From NCBI GenBank assembly GCA_013368325.1, contig JAACJK010000220.1:1054001-1118000 (forward strand): 64,000 nt of DNA, read 5' to 3'. Positions 45,102 to 57,930 of this stretch are shown piece after piece. How positions within the stretch are numbered: the stretch's first letter is position 1; the number at the start of each line of letters is the position of its first letter. This DNA is from Ephemerocybe angulata (lineage: Eukaryota > Basidiomycota > Agaricomycetes > Agaricales > Psathyrellaceae). Under the pieces are notes generated by a model. It searched no databases and was not told the origin of the DNA. It saw only the letters and a program-made list of their open reading frames with translations. A program made the translations under genes and the position numbers.

Positions 45102-46213
45102 GATGACAAGCGATGCGAATAGATGATGATCGATGGCGAAGTCGCTCAGTGCGCAGTATGCTGCTCGATGGTCGGTGGAGAGAGGAGAGCTTGGGAGAGG
45201 GAAAGAGGCGACTTCGGTATGGCTGGAAGAGTTCTGCGAGCCCCCTCTTTATACTCCTCCAACAGAATAGGGGTCGTCAGCCTCCTAGCAGTGTCTCGAC
45301 TCAGATGTGGTTTCGCCTGGCCCCTGGATGTCTAGCTGTGGCGCGATTGCTTGGGCTGATCGTCCAACCATCGTCATGGTGGGGTTCGAAACAAGGGAGA
45401 ACAAGAGGCAGGTGGCGGACTTTGAACTTACATTTCGGCTAAGCGCCCACGCGCACGGACCAAATGCGTTTAGACTTGTAGCAGTTATGGGCGTCATCGT
45501 ATCAGTCGCCGATGCGAGGGCTCAGAATGTGTTAAGAAGGGTGCTACCCTTCGCTTGTGTGATAGTGTGAGTGCTTGAGTATTCAACCAATGTGGGTAGT
45601 GGGCACACTCTTCTGCAGTACTCCTTCATAATTCCTCGCGTCTATACCTCTACATCGTTTAGCGTTGTATTGCACGTATCGCAAGCAAAATGAAGCTCGG
45701 TTGAATACCGTCGGACGTTATCGGAAGTGAGAATGAGGATTATTCCGTCGTCTCTGTATAGGAGGACAGACGCCTCCTCCTCCTCCTTGTCCTTCGGCCC
45801 AAAGTCCAAATGGAGCCCAGAGCCAAACAAGACCAAGCACCTCGATTTTCATTTATAGTCCGCGTCGAGGCGGATTGGCACTCTCACCGCAACCTGTTAG
45901 ACAGTACCCGCCCATTGACTCTTAAGCAGCGAGGCGCGGTGATTCAGGTCAAGCGTAGAGTAACTGGCTGGGATAAGAGCTCGTCCACCCTTCTCCTTGG
46001 TGAGCTGAGCGTCAGACCTCTCCCATATCCTAATCTACTTCTGTACCATGTTTTTGAATCCAATGGATACGTCTATCACAAACCACTACGTTCTGTTTGC
46101 GAGATCTTGCCTGGAACTGTTACGAAGACGAGGAGGCGGTTGCGAATAGATTCGAGAAGATGCAAGTGTTGAATCGAAAAAGTATATAATACAAGTATGG
46201 TCTCGTCTCTGAT
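45102..46213. other. Intergenic region
   Basis: About 1.1 kb between the array start and the PRE2 stop. It contains the TATA-like element at 45247-45255 (minus strand) and a TAAGCGCCC motif at 45440. No coding gene is supported. Confidence 0.45.
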
Positions 46214-47379
<1,166 letters not shown>

Positions 47380-47935
47380 TAGGGTGTGGTACAGAGAGCG
47401 TGCGGTGACGCGTCGCGTCTAATCAGTTGTTGCATCATGCTTTGTTTGGCTGAGCATCGCGGGGCCCCTGTTTTTGGGTTCTTCCTTCTGCCTTCGCTCT
47501 GCTACTCAAGCTACCGGTTCTGGGTATGTATTGTATCGAAGAGGGGAGTTTTATTGTCTACGTCGAGGCCCAGAGGCTTGCAGAGAGTGTAGGTTCGAGT
47601 TTGATTCCCGGAGTTACCGGTTTGTTTGGCTTGGACATTGAGATCGATAGTCCACTAACTGTCATAGCTTGACTTGAGGAACTGCGGTGATGGACTGCTG
47701 CTATCTACTTCACTTTCATCTAGGTCGCCCACTTTATTGTCTGCCTGAGCAGTTCAGGTGACAGAGACTAGGCCTCCGTGGTACACGTTTCATCCCAGTT
47801 TCATCTAGCCTCACACAACTGTTACGTTGGAAACGACTGCCAGGCAATTGGGCTCGATTCGGGGACGTTCAAGGTTAATTTAAAGCTTCTTCCTTCCTTT
47901 TAAACCGCCACTACCGAGGGAGAGCAGCAAGATCC
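47380..47935. other. Divergent promoter region PRE2 / F-box-like gene
   Basis: About 555 bp between two divergent start codons. No further gene is seen; a GGTTCGA-like string near 47590 is not part of a tRNA fold. Confidence 0.45.
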
Positions 47936-49703
47936 ATGTCCGACTCGACAAGCTCCTTCACACACGTCCAGGCGCCGACGCACCTGCCCTACGAGATATG
48001 GGCGCACGTCGCGTCCTTCCTCTCGAGCGATGTCCTCGACGTTAACTTCTCGTTCAACCGCGCTTTCTTTCACTGTGCGATGGATGCACGCTACCGGAGT
48101 ACGCGGTTTGGAGAGTTTCCTAATCCCCAGGCGTTCCTCGCGTTTAAACGGCTGAAGTGAGTTGCAGCGTCTTGAATTCCTAGCTTGATACATAGCTGAT
48201 TCGCTGAACGCGATGTCATATCTAGAGATCCTAGCCTTTCATCCCGAGTCAGAGATTTCACCTATCGCCACGAAACCCTCCCTATGTGGATGAACTCCTC
48301 ATGCGCAAAGTACAAAACCGAAGCTCCAAAAGGCAGACTCTGGCGCATCAGAACCTTGAGCACCTTATCCACCTCCGGGCAGCGCATCGGCATCTCCGAG
48401 CACGAACTCATACAAATCATATCGGGCATGAAGAACCTCACGAACCTCACCCTCGAATCCCACTGCCCGACTCCCTTCCTCTACGCGATCTGGCCGACGT
48501 TCAAAGCATCCCTCCAGAGTCTAGTCCTGAACATGCTGGAGATACCCGATTGGTTTATTCCAAGCGGTGCTATACCCCACCTTCGATCTCTGACAGTCCA
48601 CTGCTCCTGCTCCTGCACCAAAGGTGCCTCGTCCAACACGATACACACCTCCCTAGGCCCATACCTCAACGCTCACCGCGACACCCTCCAGTCCATAACA
48701 CTAAGCGTCCACGCCCAATGCAACCTAGACATCTCCCTCCTCTTCAAAACCCTATCTTCCTTCACCGAGCTAACAACGCTATCAATCACCCAACCCTCGC
48801 TCACACCCTCCTCCACAACCGTGAACGGAGTCTCGAGCGACATGGCGAAATCCCTCCGAGCCTTCATCACCGCACGGGCGCCTAATCTCGAGTCCCTGTC
48901 TATAAACCTCTACAACACCCTCCTCTCGTCTTTCCTCTCACTCCCTCCTCCTACGACGACGCTCCAGCCCGGGTTCAAGTCGCTCCAGGTCCAGGTTTCG
49001 TCTAACGAGGGGCATGGTCCCCCCGTGCCGTCGACAGTCGCATCACTCTTCCCCCCTCTGTGCCTTTACCTCAGATGGCATATCCCGACTTTGACGAGGC
49101 TCGACCTCGGGAACGTCACGCTCTCTTTCGCCCAAGTCAAAGTGCTCTTGCAACTCTTCCAGTCCACCACCGAGTCTAAGCCCCCCACTCACACCGAAGA
49201 GAGGGAAGTTGGATTCGTCACCCACACCCCTCTTCGGTCTTTGCACTTGGCCGTTGTAGAGCTGGAGCCGGAGCTGTTTGTGTATGCGTCGACTATGCTG
49301 CCTCACTTGCAGACCCTCGGGATTGCGTACGTCACGCTCAAGCCCAACTTGTCGTACCCACGCCCGCAGGAAAATAACAACGGGCTTGTGGGGCTTTTCA
49401 GGCTGCCCACGTTCGAGGTAAGTTCAAATCTCACATTCAAAGAACCTTAAGTAGTAGCTGACGGTCTCTTTCTTATACCTGCATGCGCAACTATCGCGAT
49501 GTGACGGACAGTTTACGAGAGCGATGCAAGCGCAATGCTACTTCAACCACTGGGAGTTGGAGCACCTCCACATCAGGCCTTTGCGGCACTGGCCGTGGTC
49601 GTCGTGCAAGGAGACGATCGCGGACGTGTTTCCGAGGGTTAAGACTTTTAATGGGGCTTCGCGGGCGGAGTACCTCTCGAGCGCGAACATGAGTAATATC
49701 TGA
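47936..49703 (+). CDS. F-box-like protein with a duplicated terminal exon
   Basis: Three exons (47936-48156, 48226-49417, 49512-49703) join in phase to 534 residues. The N terminus has a short F-box-like segment (THLPYEIWAHVASFLSSDVL). A leucine-rich region follows (LTNLTLESHCP, LTTLSITQPS, LESLSINLYN, LTRLDLGNVTL). The last exon, 64 codons with stop, contains QCYFNHWELEHLHIRPLRHW and ends SSANMSNI. A second version of this exon with its own acceptor lies at 49798-49992. It is probably an SCF adaptor; its target is unknown. Confidence 0.8.
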
Positions 49704-49992
49704 TGATTTCTGGCAGGCTCTTCGAGGTAAGTTCAAAATCTCACATTCAGGCGAACCTTGGCTGATGGTCTCGTTTGAACTTCTCGCGATGTGACAGTTT
49801 ACGAGAGCGATGCAAGAACAGTGCTACTTTAACCATTGGGATTTGGAGTACCTCCACATTATCAAGCCTCTGCGAAACTGGCGGTGGTCCTCGTGCAAGG
49901 AGACGATCGCGGGCGCCTTTCCGAAGGTCAAGACCTTTAATGGGGCTTCACGGGCGGAGTATCTCTCGAGCGCGAACATGAGTAATATCTGA
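49704..49992 (+). repeat. Tandem duplicate of the preceding terminal exon and its intron
   Basis: The unit CTCTTCGAG|GTAAGTTC ... GTGACAG|TTTACGAGAGCG repeats the end of exon 2, the intron and exon 3 of the gene above. The duplicate exon (49798-49992, 65 codons with stop) is open throughout and reads FTRAMQEQCYFNHWDLEYLH to SSANMSNI. Relative to the first version it has one codon inserted and about ten substitutions. It could serve as an alternative last exon. Confidence 0.85.
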
Positions 49993-51200
49993 TCATTCTG
50001 GCAGGCTCTTGAATCGTTGTACGAGACTTGGTGGTGTGCTACACGCGTTGTGGGTGGTAAATCTATCATAACTGGTCCCTGCAGATATCGCTGCCTGCAC
50101 AAGGCTTCATACTTATCAAGTTCTCCCGAACCCAGAATCTCGGGCTGCATTCCGGGTATATGATCGCTTTGAAGACGGTCGCTTTTGAAGGGCGTTGTAT
50201 ACGCGGGTTCGTGAGTGCCTTGTGGTTATTTCAGGAGTGTGGATGAGTCTATTTCAGATGTGTTGGCGAATCGGTGCCTCCCCCTCCAGACCAAGCAATC
50301 GTGTGGGGGGTGCTCTTGGACACTCCTGTTGAAGAATGTGCAGCATGCTGCATCGTCTCGATGGAGTTTAGCAGGCGCTTTCATCCTGGCAGTGGCTTGG
50401 TATTTGCTGGGCGACCTTGAACATATGGGACTACTGCTCCAGCTGCGCACTGAAGGGTCGCCGCTGAATATTTACTTACGGTATATCCAGACTGGCGAGC
50501 AGACGTGTGGATAGACGCGGGCTTCGGCGGACACGGGGTGACGAGCAGACGCAGACCAAGTGCTTATCTTTTCCATGCCCAGGTGTACGTTATGCCGTTA
50601 CTTTGATGGGGGCTGCCCACTTGGCGTCCTTCTTGGGTTCCAAGCAAACCAAAAGCTCTCAGTATCTCGCAGAAGGTACTCCAAGCAATTCGTTCTCACA
50701 AGGTACATATGTCGGTCTGGTTAAACAACCATCTAGCTTCTCGTGCTTCTATCCATTCAGCCCATGCGGCTGACGGGTCGCAGATTGCAGTTCTCCTTCG
50801 AGTGCGATCCCTACTACCCGTCTATGGGGATGGATAGCATAGCTACATTGAATCGGTCTAGGATTTACTGCTATGCGTTGTCGCCAGAACTCTCGTGGTC
50901 AAGGCCTTGTCCAGCTGTTCGACAAGCCATGCCAATGGTGGTGGTAAGTCTCCGGCTTACCTCCCCTAGTAGATTCGTTAACTGACCCAATGGCATATCG
51001 TTACACTCCACAGAACCATGCGGACCTATCGTGGAGATTTAGAATCGAAGTTGCATATGCCACTATTCAGGAGTTATCATCTTTGAGAGTGGAATGTCTA
51101 TTATGGATAGGGTCTTACAAGTGATATAAGAGTCATCTCCCGGCTCTCCCACACCTCGCTGCTCCTTTGCAGTACACTCTCCCCCATAGCACCCCCGGCC
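49993..51200. other. Long intergenic stretch without a supported gene
   Basis: About 1.2 kb. Short open frames exist on both strands (for example 50215-50514) but lack motifs, codon periodicity or spliceable partners. The last part should hold the promoter of the OPT transporter. Confidence 0.5.
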
Positions 51201-54200
51201 ATGGCGTCAGAGCAAGGACAACGACCGCCTGTGGCGACCGCTGAGAGCAAGGCGTCGTACAGCGATGAGAAGATCGACGAGAAGAAGGTCGACACCGCCG
51301 AGTCCATTCGCGGGGACGTCTACGAGGACGTCCGCGAAATTGACCTCGATGAGTTCGGTAAAGAAAGACCTATCGGTAAGGGCCTATATAACAGTAGTAC
51401 GAGGCTTCGTCTGACATTGCTGAAGAAACCGACATCGATGTCGCCACTCGTCTCATCTCTTTGGAGGACGACCCTACCCTGCCTTGCTTTACGTTCAGAA
51501 TGTGGTTCCTCGGGCTCGGTCTTTCATGCTTTGGCGCCGTCCTCGGCCAAATCTTCGTAGGTCATCTTACCTTCGCATTTCTTGATAAAATACCGACATT
51601 TGTCCCGCCCACCAGTACTTCCGCCCTCAGACGGTCTTCGTCAGTCAGCTCTTCATCCAGATCATCGCCTACATTCTCGGTAGAGTCCTGGAGGAAATTA
51701 TTCCAGGGCCTGGGCACACACGCTTCAAGATGAAGGACACTGCCTTCTGGCGTTTCATGAACCCTGGGACATTCAGTAAGTATTTTCCCTCCTTATCTCA
51801 ATCTCAGTTCTAATACCGAGTTGCAACTGTAGACATCAAGGAACACGTCGCGATCACGATTTTTGCTTCAACCGCCGCGGATTCTGCGTTGGCCATTAAC
51901 ATCTTCGCTGCCGATGACTTATTCTACGGCATCCAGGTATGTTGCTCGTCTTGCCTCTTTTAGGTGCTCCGTGGCCACCGCCGCTTACGATTTCCAGCCC
52001 AACGTAGCTATTGGGATTTTCACTTTGATCGGTGGGTGTTGTTTGTCGATGCCGCGGGGCCAGCGCTTAAGGGCTTGAATCCCATAGGCTCCCAGTTAAT
52101 GGGTTACGGAATTGGAGGTTCGTTTCCGCAGTAACTTTCCGGGTGCTGTTTTTCAATCTTATCCATCCTTTATGCAGGCCTTATGCGCTCGTTCCTCGTA
52201 TACCCAACCTACATCGTATTCCCTAATCTCCTGCCGACCGTCCAACTCTTCGATGCGCTCCATCGCGGAAAGGGGATATTCACACAGAAGAAGCGCGTCA
52301 AGTTCTTCTGGTCCATCTTCGTCGTGATCTTTGTCTGGGAATGGTTCCCTGAATACATTGCTCCGTACGTGCCGGACATTCAATCGTACTCTGCCGCGTG
52401 TCTGCTACTGAATATCATACTTTCCAGGACTTTGACAGGTATCAGCATCTTCTGCCTTGCGAAGCGCGATAGCGCTTGGTTCACTCGCATCTTCGGTGGT
52501 GCGGCTGGTAATGAGGGTCTCGGCGCCTTCGCTCTGTGCTTCGACTGGAACTACGTCGGCTCGGGAGGAGGTTCGATGGGCGCTCTCTTCACTCCTTTAT
52601 CGACGCAGCTCTCTCTTTATACAGGGACAGCTATCTGCATGTAAGAACCTTTCGCGAACACCCTGCTACTTCTGTGACTGACCGGCTCTTTTAGGATTGC
52701 ATTCTGTGTCGCGTACGCCAGGAATGCGTGGAATGGCCAGAACTTCCCGTTCCTGTCGCAACAGCTCTTCTACGAGAATGGTACTGGGTACAAGCAGCTC
52801 TCTATCCTCGACGACAACTTCAAGCTCGATCACGCCAAACTCGCCATCGAAGGTTTGCCGTGGTTTGCCAGCTCCCAAGTCATTTCCAAGCTCGGAGGCA
52901 ACATGGCCATCGGAGCCACTATTACGCATGTGTTCGTGTGGTACGGGAAAGACATCATTGAAGTGATCAGGAAGTACAGGGTGCGTTTCTCGTATGCCAT
53001 AACTCCGACTTTCGTTTAACATCATACACAGAGGGGCGAGACGTACGATCCCCATCTCGAGAAGATGCAGGTGTACCCCGAAGTGCCCTTCTGGTGGTAC
53101 ATCGCTATGTTCCTCGGCTGCTTTGGCATGGCCATGGGTACCATCTACACTGCGAAGTCTGGCCTTCCTTGGTAAGCCTCTTGATTGACTCTACCGACTT
53201 TCGTCTAACCTCCACGACCTCGTTAGGTGGGGACTTATCGTCGCCCTCATTATTTCGGCTGTCTTCTTGCCATTTGTGATCACTGTATACGCCATCACTG
53301 GTACGCATCAGTCAAAGAGAATCTGTTGACCGTAGCTTACAAGCCCACCCCTTCCACTTCTAAAGGTTTCTCGCCGAATATCCAATCGCTTGTGCAGATG
53401 CTCGGAGCTTGCATGATCCCAGGAAACCCGCAGGCCAACATGTACTTCACGCTTTATGGTTACAACACTCTCGACCAGGCGAGAGGCTTGATCCGTGACT
53501 TGAAGATGGTGCGTTGCCCAATACTGAAAGGGTTTTCCTCCGCTGACTATTCAATGCAGGGCCAATACACGAAGCTTCCCCCTCGGGTAACTTTCACTGT
53601 GCAATCCGTCGGGGCCCTCATTGTACGTCCACATCCCTGGCTTGGGCGGGCGCTTAACTGATACTACCCGAATCCCAGGGTGGATTGCTCAACTATGTTA
53701 TCATGAAAGTCATCATCGGTAGCCAGCGTGAAATCTTGCTGCAAGTGCAAGGGACCAACATCGTACGAATCCCTCAATTCGAAGAGGTGTAGCTTGTGAC
53801 TAACCCGAAGTTCATTGCAGTGGTCGGGGCAGCAAGTTCAGACTTTCAATAGCAACGCCATTTCGTGGGGTGCACTGGGCAATATTCTGTACGCGCCTGG
53901 AGGTCGCTACGCTGTAAGTCTCAACGCAGGCTAGTCAGGACTATGGAACTAACCTCACATCTCTTTCGTCGTAGATCGTTCCCTTCGGTGTAATAATCGG
54001 CCTCGCTGTTCCCATCCCATTCTGGCTGATCCATAAGCGCTGGCCGAAAGCGAAAGCCGACAAGGTCGTCACTCCCATTCTTTGCTGGACAATCGGCTAC
54101 CTCAGCGTCGGCATCAACAGCTCGGTCTTCACGACGTTCCTGCTCGCCGTGTTCTCGCAGTACTACCTCCGCCGCTACCGCCCAACCTGGTTCAGGAAAT

Positions 54201-54429
54201 ACAACTTCCTGTTATCCGCGGCACTCGATGGTGGTACTCAGGTCATGGTCTTCGTGTTCACGTTTGCAGTAGGAGGAGGAAGTGGGAAGGTGATCGATAT
54301 GCCGAACTGGGCTTTGGTATGTCCATGCAGCCTCTGCCATTTTCTCTCGAGAGCCCACTAACTCATCGTCTTTTCTGGGTTGTATAGAATCCGAAAGGGA
54401 ACCCAGATTATTGCATGAGGCTCACTTGA
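51201..54429 (+). CDS. OPT-family oligopeptide transporter
   Basis: A multi-exon gene with a hydrophilic N terminus (MASEQGQRPPVATAESKASY). The family motif NPGTFNIKEH, a variant of NPG(P/T)FN.KEH, lies at about 51765-51850, and the second family motif is KLPPRVTF (KIPPR-like) near 53575. Many membrane segments are visible (FRMWFLGLGLSCFGAVLGQI, FGVIIGLAVPIPFWLIHKRW, INSSVFTTFLLAVFSQYYLR). The end NPKGNPDYCMRLT is typical of the family. It would import small peptides or glutathione-like compounds by proton symport across the plasma membrane. The last coding exon is short. No disabling change was seen. Confidence 0.92.
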
Positions 54430-54887
54430 TTGTTTTCCTGGAGGGAGGGCTTTCTGAGCAGGGCATGGGAATTCTACACCGGAAGATTTAATTGCTCGAT
54501 GGGGTGGGTTTGTTCCAAATTTCCGGGGGTTTTGCCAGCATGTATGTATATCTACGTTGTACTATTAAGAACCGCTACATTATCACTGCATACCTTGTCG
54601 GAAACGGTGGCTTACATCGGGACGCGTCTGCGAGCACACGAGGAGGACGGATGTCAAGCATCCCTGATAGCTGGCACCTTGGTCCATGGCTGGAGTGAAC
54701 AAAGGTTATCACCTCCTGTTTCCTCTTCATCGGGCTGTAAAGGTTCATCACCGGCGAACCAGTGTCACTCCACATTCACGAGCGCCGGCTGTCTTCGAGA
54801 TTGCACTACTATTTCTTTCTGTGGGCGGGTCCCTGAGGGGCTAGTATAATCGCAATGCATGGTGGGATACACAGATGAAGGGGACAT
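54430..54887. other. Convergent intergenic region
   Basis: About 460 bp between two convergent stops. No gene is supported. Confidence 0.4.
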
Positions 54888-57578
54888 TCAAGCAGGGATC
54901 CATACGGGGTAAGGCAGGTACGAAAACCCTTTCTCAGCCTCATAGGGGTCATGAGCATAATAGTGCAAGTAGGTGGCCTCAGCACTGGTGAGGTCATGGC
55001 CTCCCTCGCAGACAACATCTTCGGGTTTAAGTCGGGCGTGCTGGATCCGTTCACTGACCGTCGGTGGCAGTATCTCCCCGTCTTCTATGCGCCACTTTTG
55101 GCAGCTTCTGCAGTGCAAGACACCACGAACCGGGCGTTTACTGGCATTTCCGCTGCTATCGTCTTCCTTCTCATAGGCCACGAGGAGGGAGTCTGGGTCT
55201 AATGCTTTCCATCCTGATGCACGCTTCTTTGAATTGTCTTCGGGGTGGCGGTGGGACTCGTGGAGAATCTAACGGAGAAACATGGTTAAACCAACACTAT
55301 GTAGCTTGATTCGAATAAGAGGAATAAACTCACTGCTTCGCGCCAGTTCATAACGAGGCGAGGTGCTTTGCCTTTGATCTTCCTGCACCTGAGACATTCG
55401 ACGCGTTTGTTAGCTTCATCAAGTTCTTCCCAAGTTATGGTGTCGGGATCTTCTCCCAAAACGCGAAGAATGTTGACCAGGTAATCGGAAGCAACCTTGC
55501 TAAAGGTCACTCGGTCGCCTCCTTCGTTCCAGGATACGTTAGGGTCGTCATCAAGGTTGTTGTCGCCCGTGCCAAAGTCCTTCCATTGGTAGCCCCTTTC
55601 GTCACGCTCAGTCAAACATGCGTGAGTGAGGACATGAGGGTACATGAGTATCTCGTTGCACTGTTCACAAGTGAACAGTGCCGTTGCTTTGCGGAGCACC
55701 GAGACGTCATGGAGCTTCTCCTTTTCTTGGGAAGCTCGGCCTCGAATTGCACTAGGCAGTAGCTTCAGTAATACAACCTCAGCATCGTTCATCCAACCTT
55801 TGAACACTTCGCCAACTTGGTCTAAGAATGGCATGAAAAGCGATTCATCAACCGTCTGGTCGGCGGGGGTGCCATAGATTATGGCGCGGAATGGTTCCAG
55901 CTTTGCAAGTTGCTCCCGAGTGGGAGAAAAAGGCCAAAGGTCGGGATTTTGAGAAAGATGGTATGCCCATATTCCGGCTAGCTCATCCGACCGGGAGGTG
56001 ATAAGGTCCCATCGCTGAGATGCGGCATAGTGTCTCCGGTCCCAGGAAAGTACATCGCTGAGCTGTGGCCCGAGCTTAGACCATTCTATGCAGATAAAGC
56101 CATTAGAAGTGTCAGCAGATATAATATTCTAACTGGTACCTTCATCTGTGAGTGGCTTCACCCCAGTGACCCCAGGTAGTGAGCCAAGGTAGTCTGCTGA
56201 GAGACCGGTGATCATATCTTCATAGCCTTGGTGTTGCAAAAAGGCTAAGCAACTGATCGCTTCGAGTAGGGTCGAGGAAGTTCATACCGATCTCAACAAG
56301 TTTTTTCATGATACTGTGGATATAAGGAAGGATGAGTATCCAGAATCTCCGCGAGCACGGCACACTGAGTCGGAACTCACGCCTCTCTACGATCACGCCG
56401 GCGGTCTTGCACACTTTTCTTCCTGGCTCCTGTTTTCATGGATTCCCATTTTTGGAAGGCACCCAGAGCCTTCAAATATTTCAGTGAACTGCACGTGAGA
56501 AAGGATAGCGATGCATACAAGTTTTCTGATGTTGCAGTGCTCGTTTCGTTGCTCCCGATACTGATCGAGTTTCTCCTGGTCCCCGTTCATACTCACATAA
56601 ACCTTCACTTGGCTTTTATACTCCAGGAGGGAGTATGCTAGTATAAAAGGCAAGGAAACGGAGAAGGTTAACTAGTGTACCGTACAGGTCTCATTCGCAG
56701 TTTACTCACAGGGATTCCTCCGCCTGGTGCGGTCGCAGGGCAAGATTTGGCGCATGTACCATTCCAAGGAACTCTGATCCTCTGTTTCCAAGATCTCAAG
56801 GAATCTGAAAGCACGTTCTACATGAGACCACTGACATTTCTCTCGTAAAATTTAGACGGCTCACTGTTGTTTAATGCACTCTGCTTCCCTACAATAGCGC
56901 GTGTAGCACATCCATGACACCGTCAGGCCGTGTATAGAGTCGCATGTCTATAAGGTTCCACTGCATCAGGGGCAAAATCAAAGGGGAGAACCTAGCCAAG
57001 ATACTCACAAAGCACGTTCGTCCGTAGAGTAGGTTGGCGTACTGCGGCAAGGTCAAATCCACGGGGCAGTTGGGAGGCCTTGCATCCAGGTCAATATGAG
57101 CAAATGCCTGGTGAAAAATGGAAGATTCGTAACACGTTGTGAATGGTCAGCCACTGAATTAGTTGAACACATGAAGGTGGTGTGGGCGTACAGCTTTCCA
57201 CACTGGGAGGGCGGCAGAACGGTCCAGCAACAACGCTCGCATCGCCCGGCTCGCCTTTGACAGATTTAGGAGATCCACAGGGTTGAGATACTGGAACATC
57301 TCCAGCAAGATGTCGAATGGCATCTCCACAACCATTTTGAGGTGGCCACGCCTTCCTCTTACTCGCGACCATATGGCTGGTGGTTTCTCAGAGGCTTGAA
57401 GCGGCAGCAGATCACCAGAGTAGTCTTTTTCAGCACCGTGTATTATGGACCCATCTGTATCTCCACGTCCCGGTGTGTGAATCTTCTGCCTCTCTAGAGA
57501 GACATCGCGTATGGCGGAGGTGTTCTTTAAAACTTTCAGATTCTTCTTCTCCTGTAATCGTGTTGAAGAACGCGACAT
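54888..57578 (-). CDS. F-box protein with Cys-pair region, tandem copy 1
   Basis: A multi-exon gene starting MSRSSTRLQEKKNLK. An F-box of the type GRRGHLKMVVEMPFDILLEM, FQYLNPVDLLNLSKASRAMR is followed by a Trp-containing segment (VWKAV). The long C-terminal half has zinc-finger-like Cys pairs (LFTCEQCNEILMYPHVLTHA; RVECLRCRKIKGKAPRLVMN; LHCRSCQKWRIEDGE). The family is widespread in agaricomycetes; its role is unknown beyond probable SCF binding. The paralogue at 57.9-60.5 kb has the same order of segments. Exon boundaries in 55.8-57.2 kb were only partly resolved. Confidence 0.75.
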
Positions 57579-57930
57579 GGTGGTGGTGGAAGTCGAAAGT
57601 AAAAGTAGAAGCCGCACGGGCCGGTGATCATAACGGCGTGATCCAAGCACAGCCTGATTAGCGCTTTCTGTCGAAGGGTCCCCACTGCGCACCTTCGCTT
57701 GAATCACACTCCATACACCAACATATGAAATAGAAGAGAAGCTCTTAAGTATATCTCCAGTCTTGTTGGGTTCAAAAAAGAGATGTCCCATAATTATAGT
57801 ATAATATCCTATTGACAAAAAAAGGCTCAAGCTTTGAGATCGGAAGCAAATAACAAGCGCCTAAATTTGAAGTATAGGGGCGACGCATGAGATCAAGTGC
57901 TTCACAGTATGAGGTCCGTTCTACGAGGAC
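57579..57930. other. Spacer between the two F-box copies
   Basis: About 350 bp with the promoter of copy 1 and the 3' region of copy 2. Contains an AAGCGCCTA variant at 57857 of the recurrent motif. No gene. Confidence 0.4.

Noticed and set aside
47586..47620. GGTTCGA followed by a CCGG-containing string resembling a tRNA T-arm
   Set aside because: No matching acceptor, D or anticodon stems upstream.
50215..50985. Several 70-100 codon frames between the F-box-like gene and the OPT transporter
   Set aside because: No recognisable motif, no in-phase splice partners, and overlapping frames on both strands.
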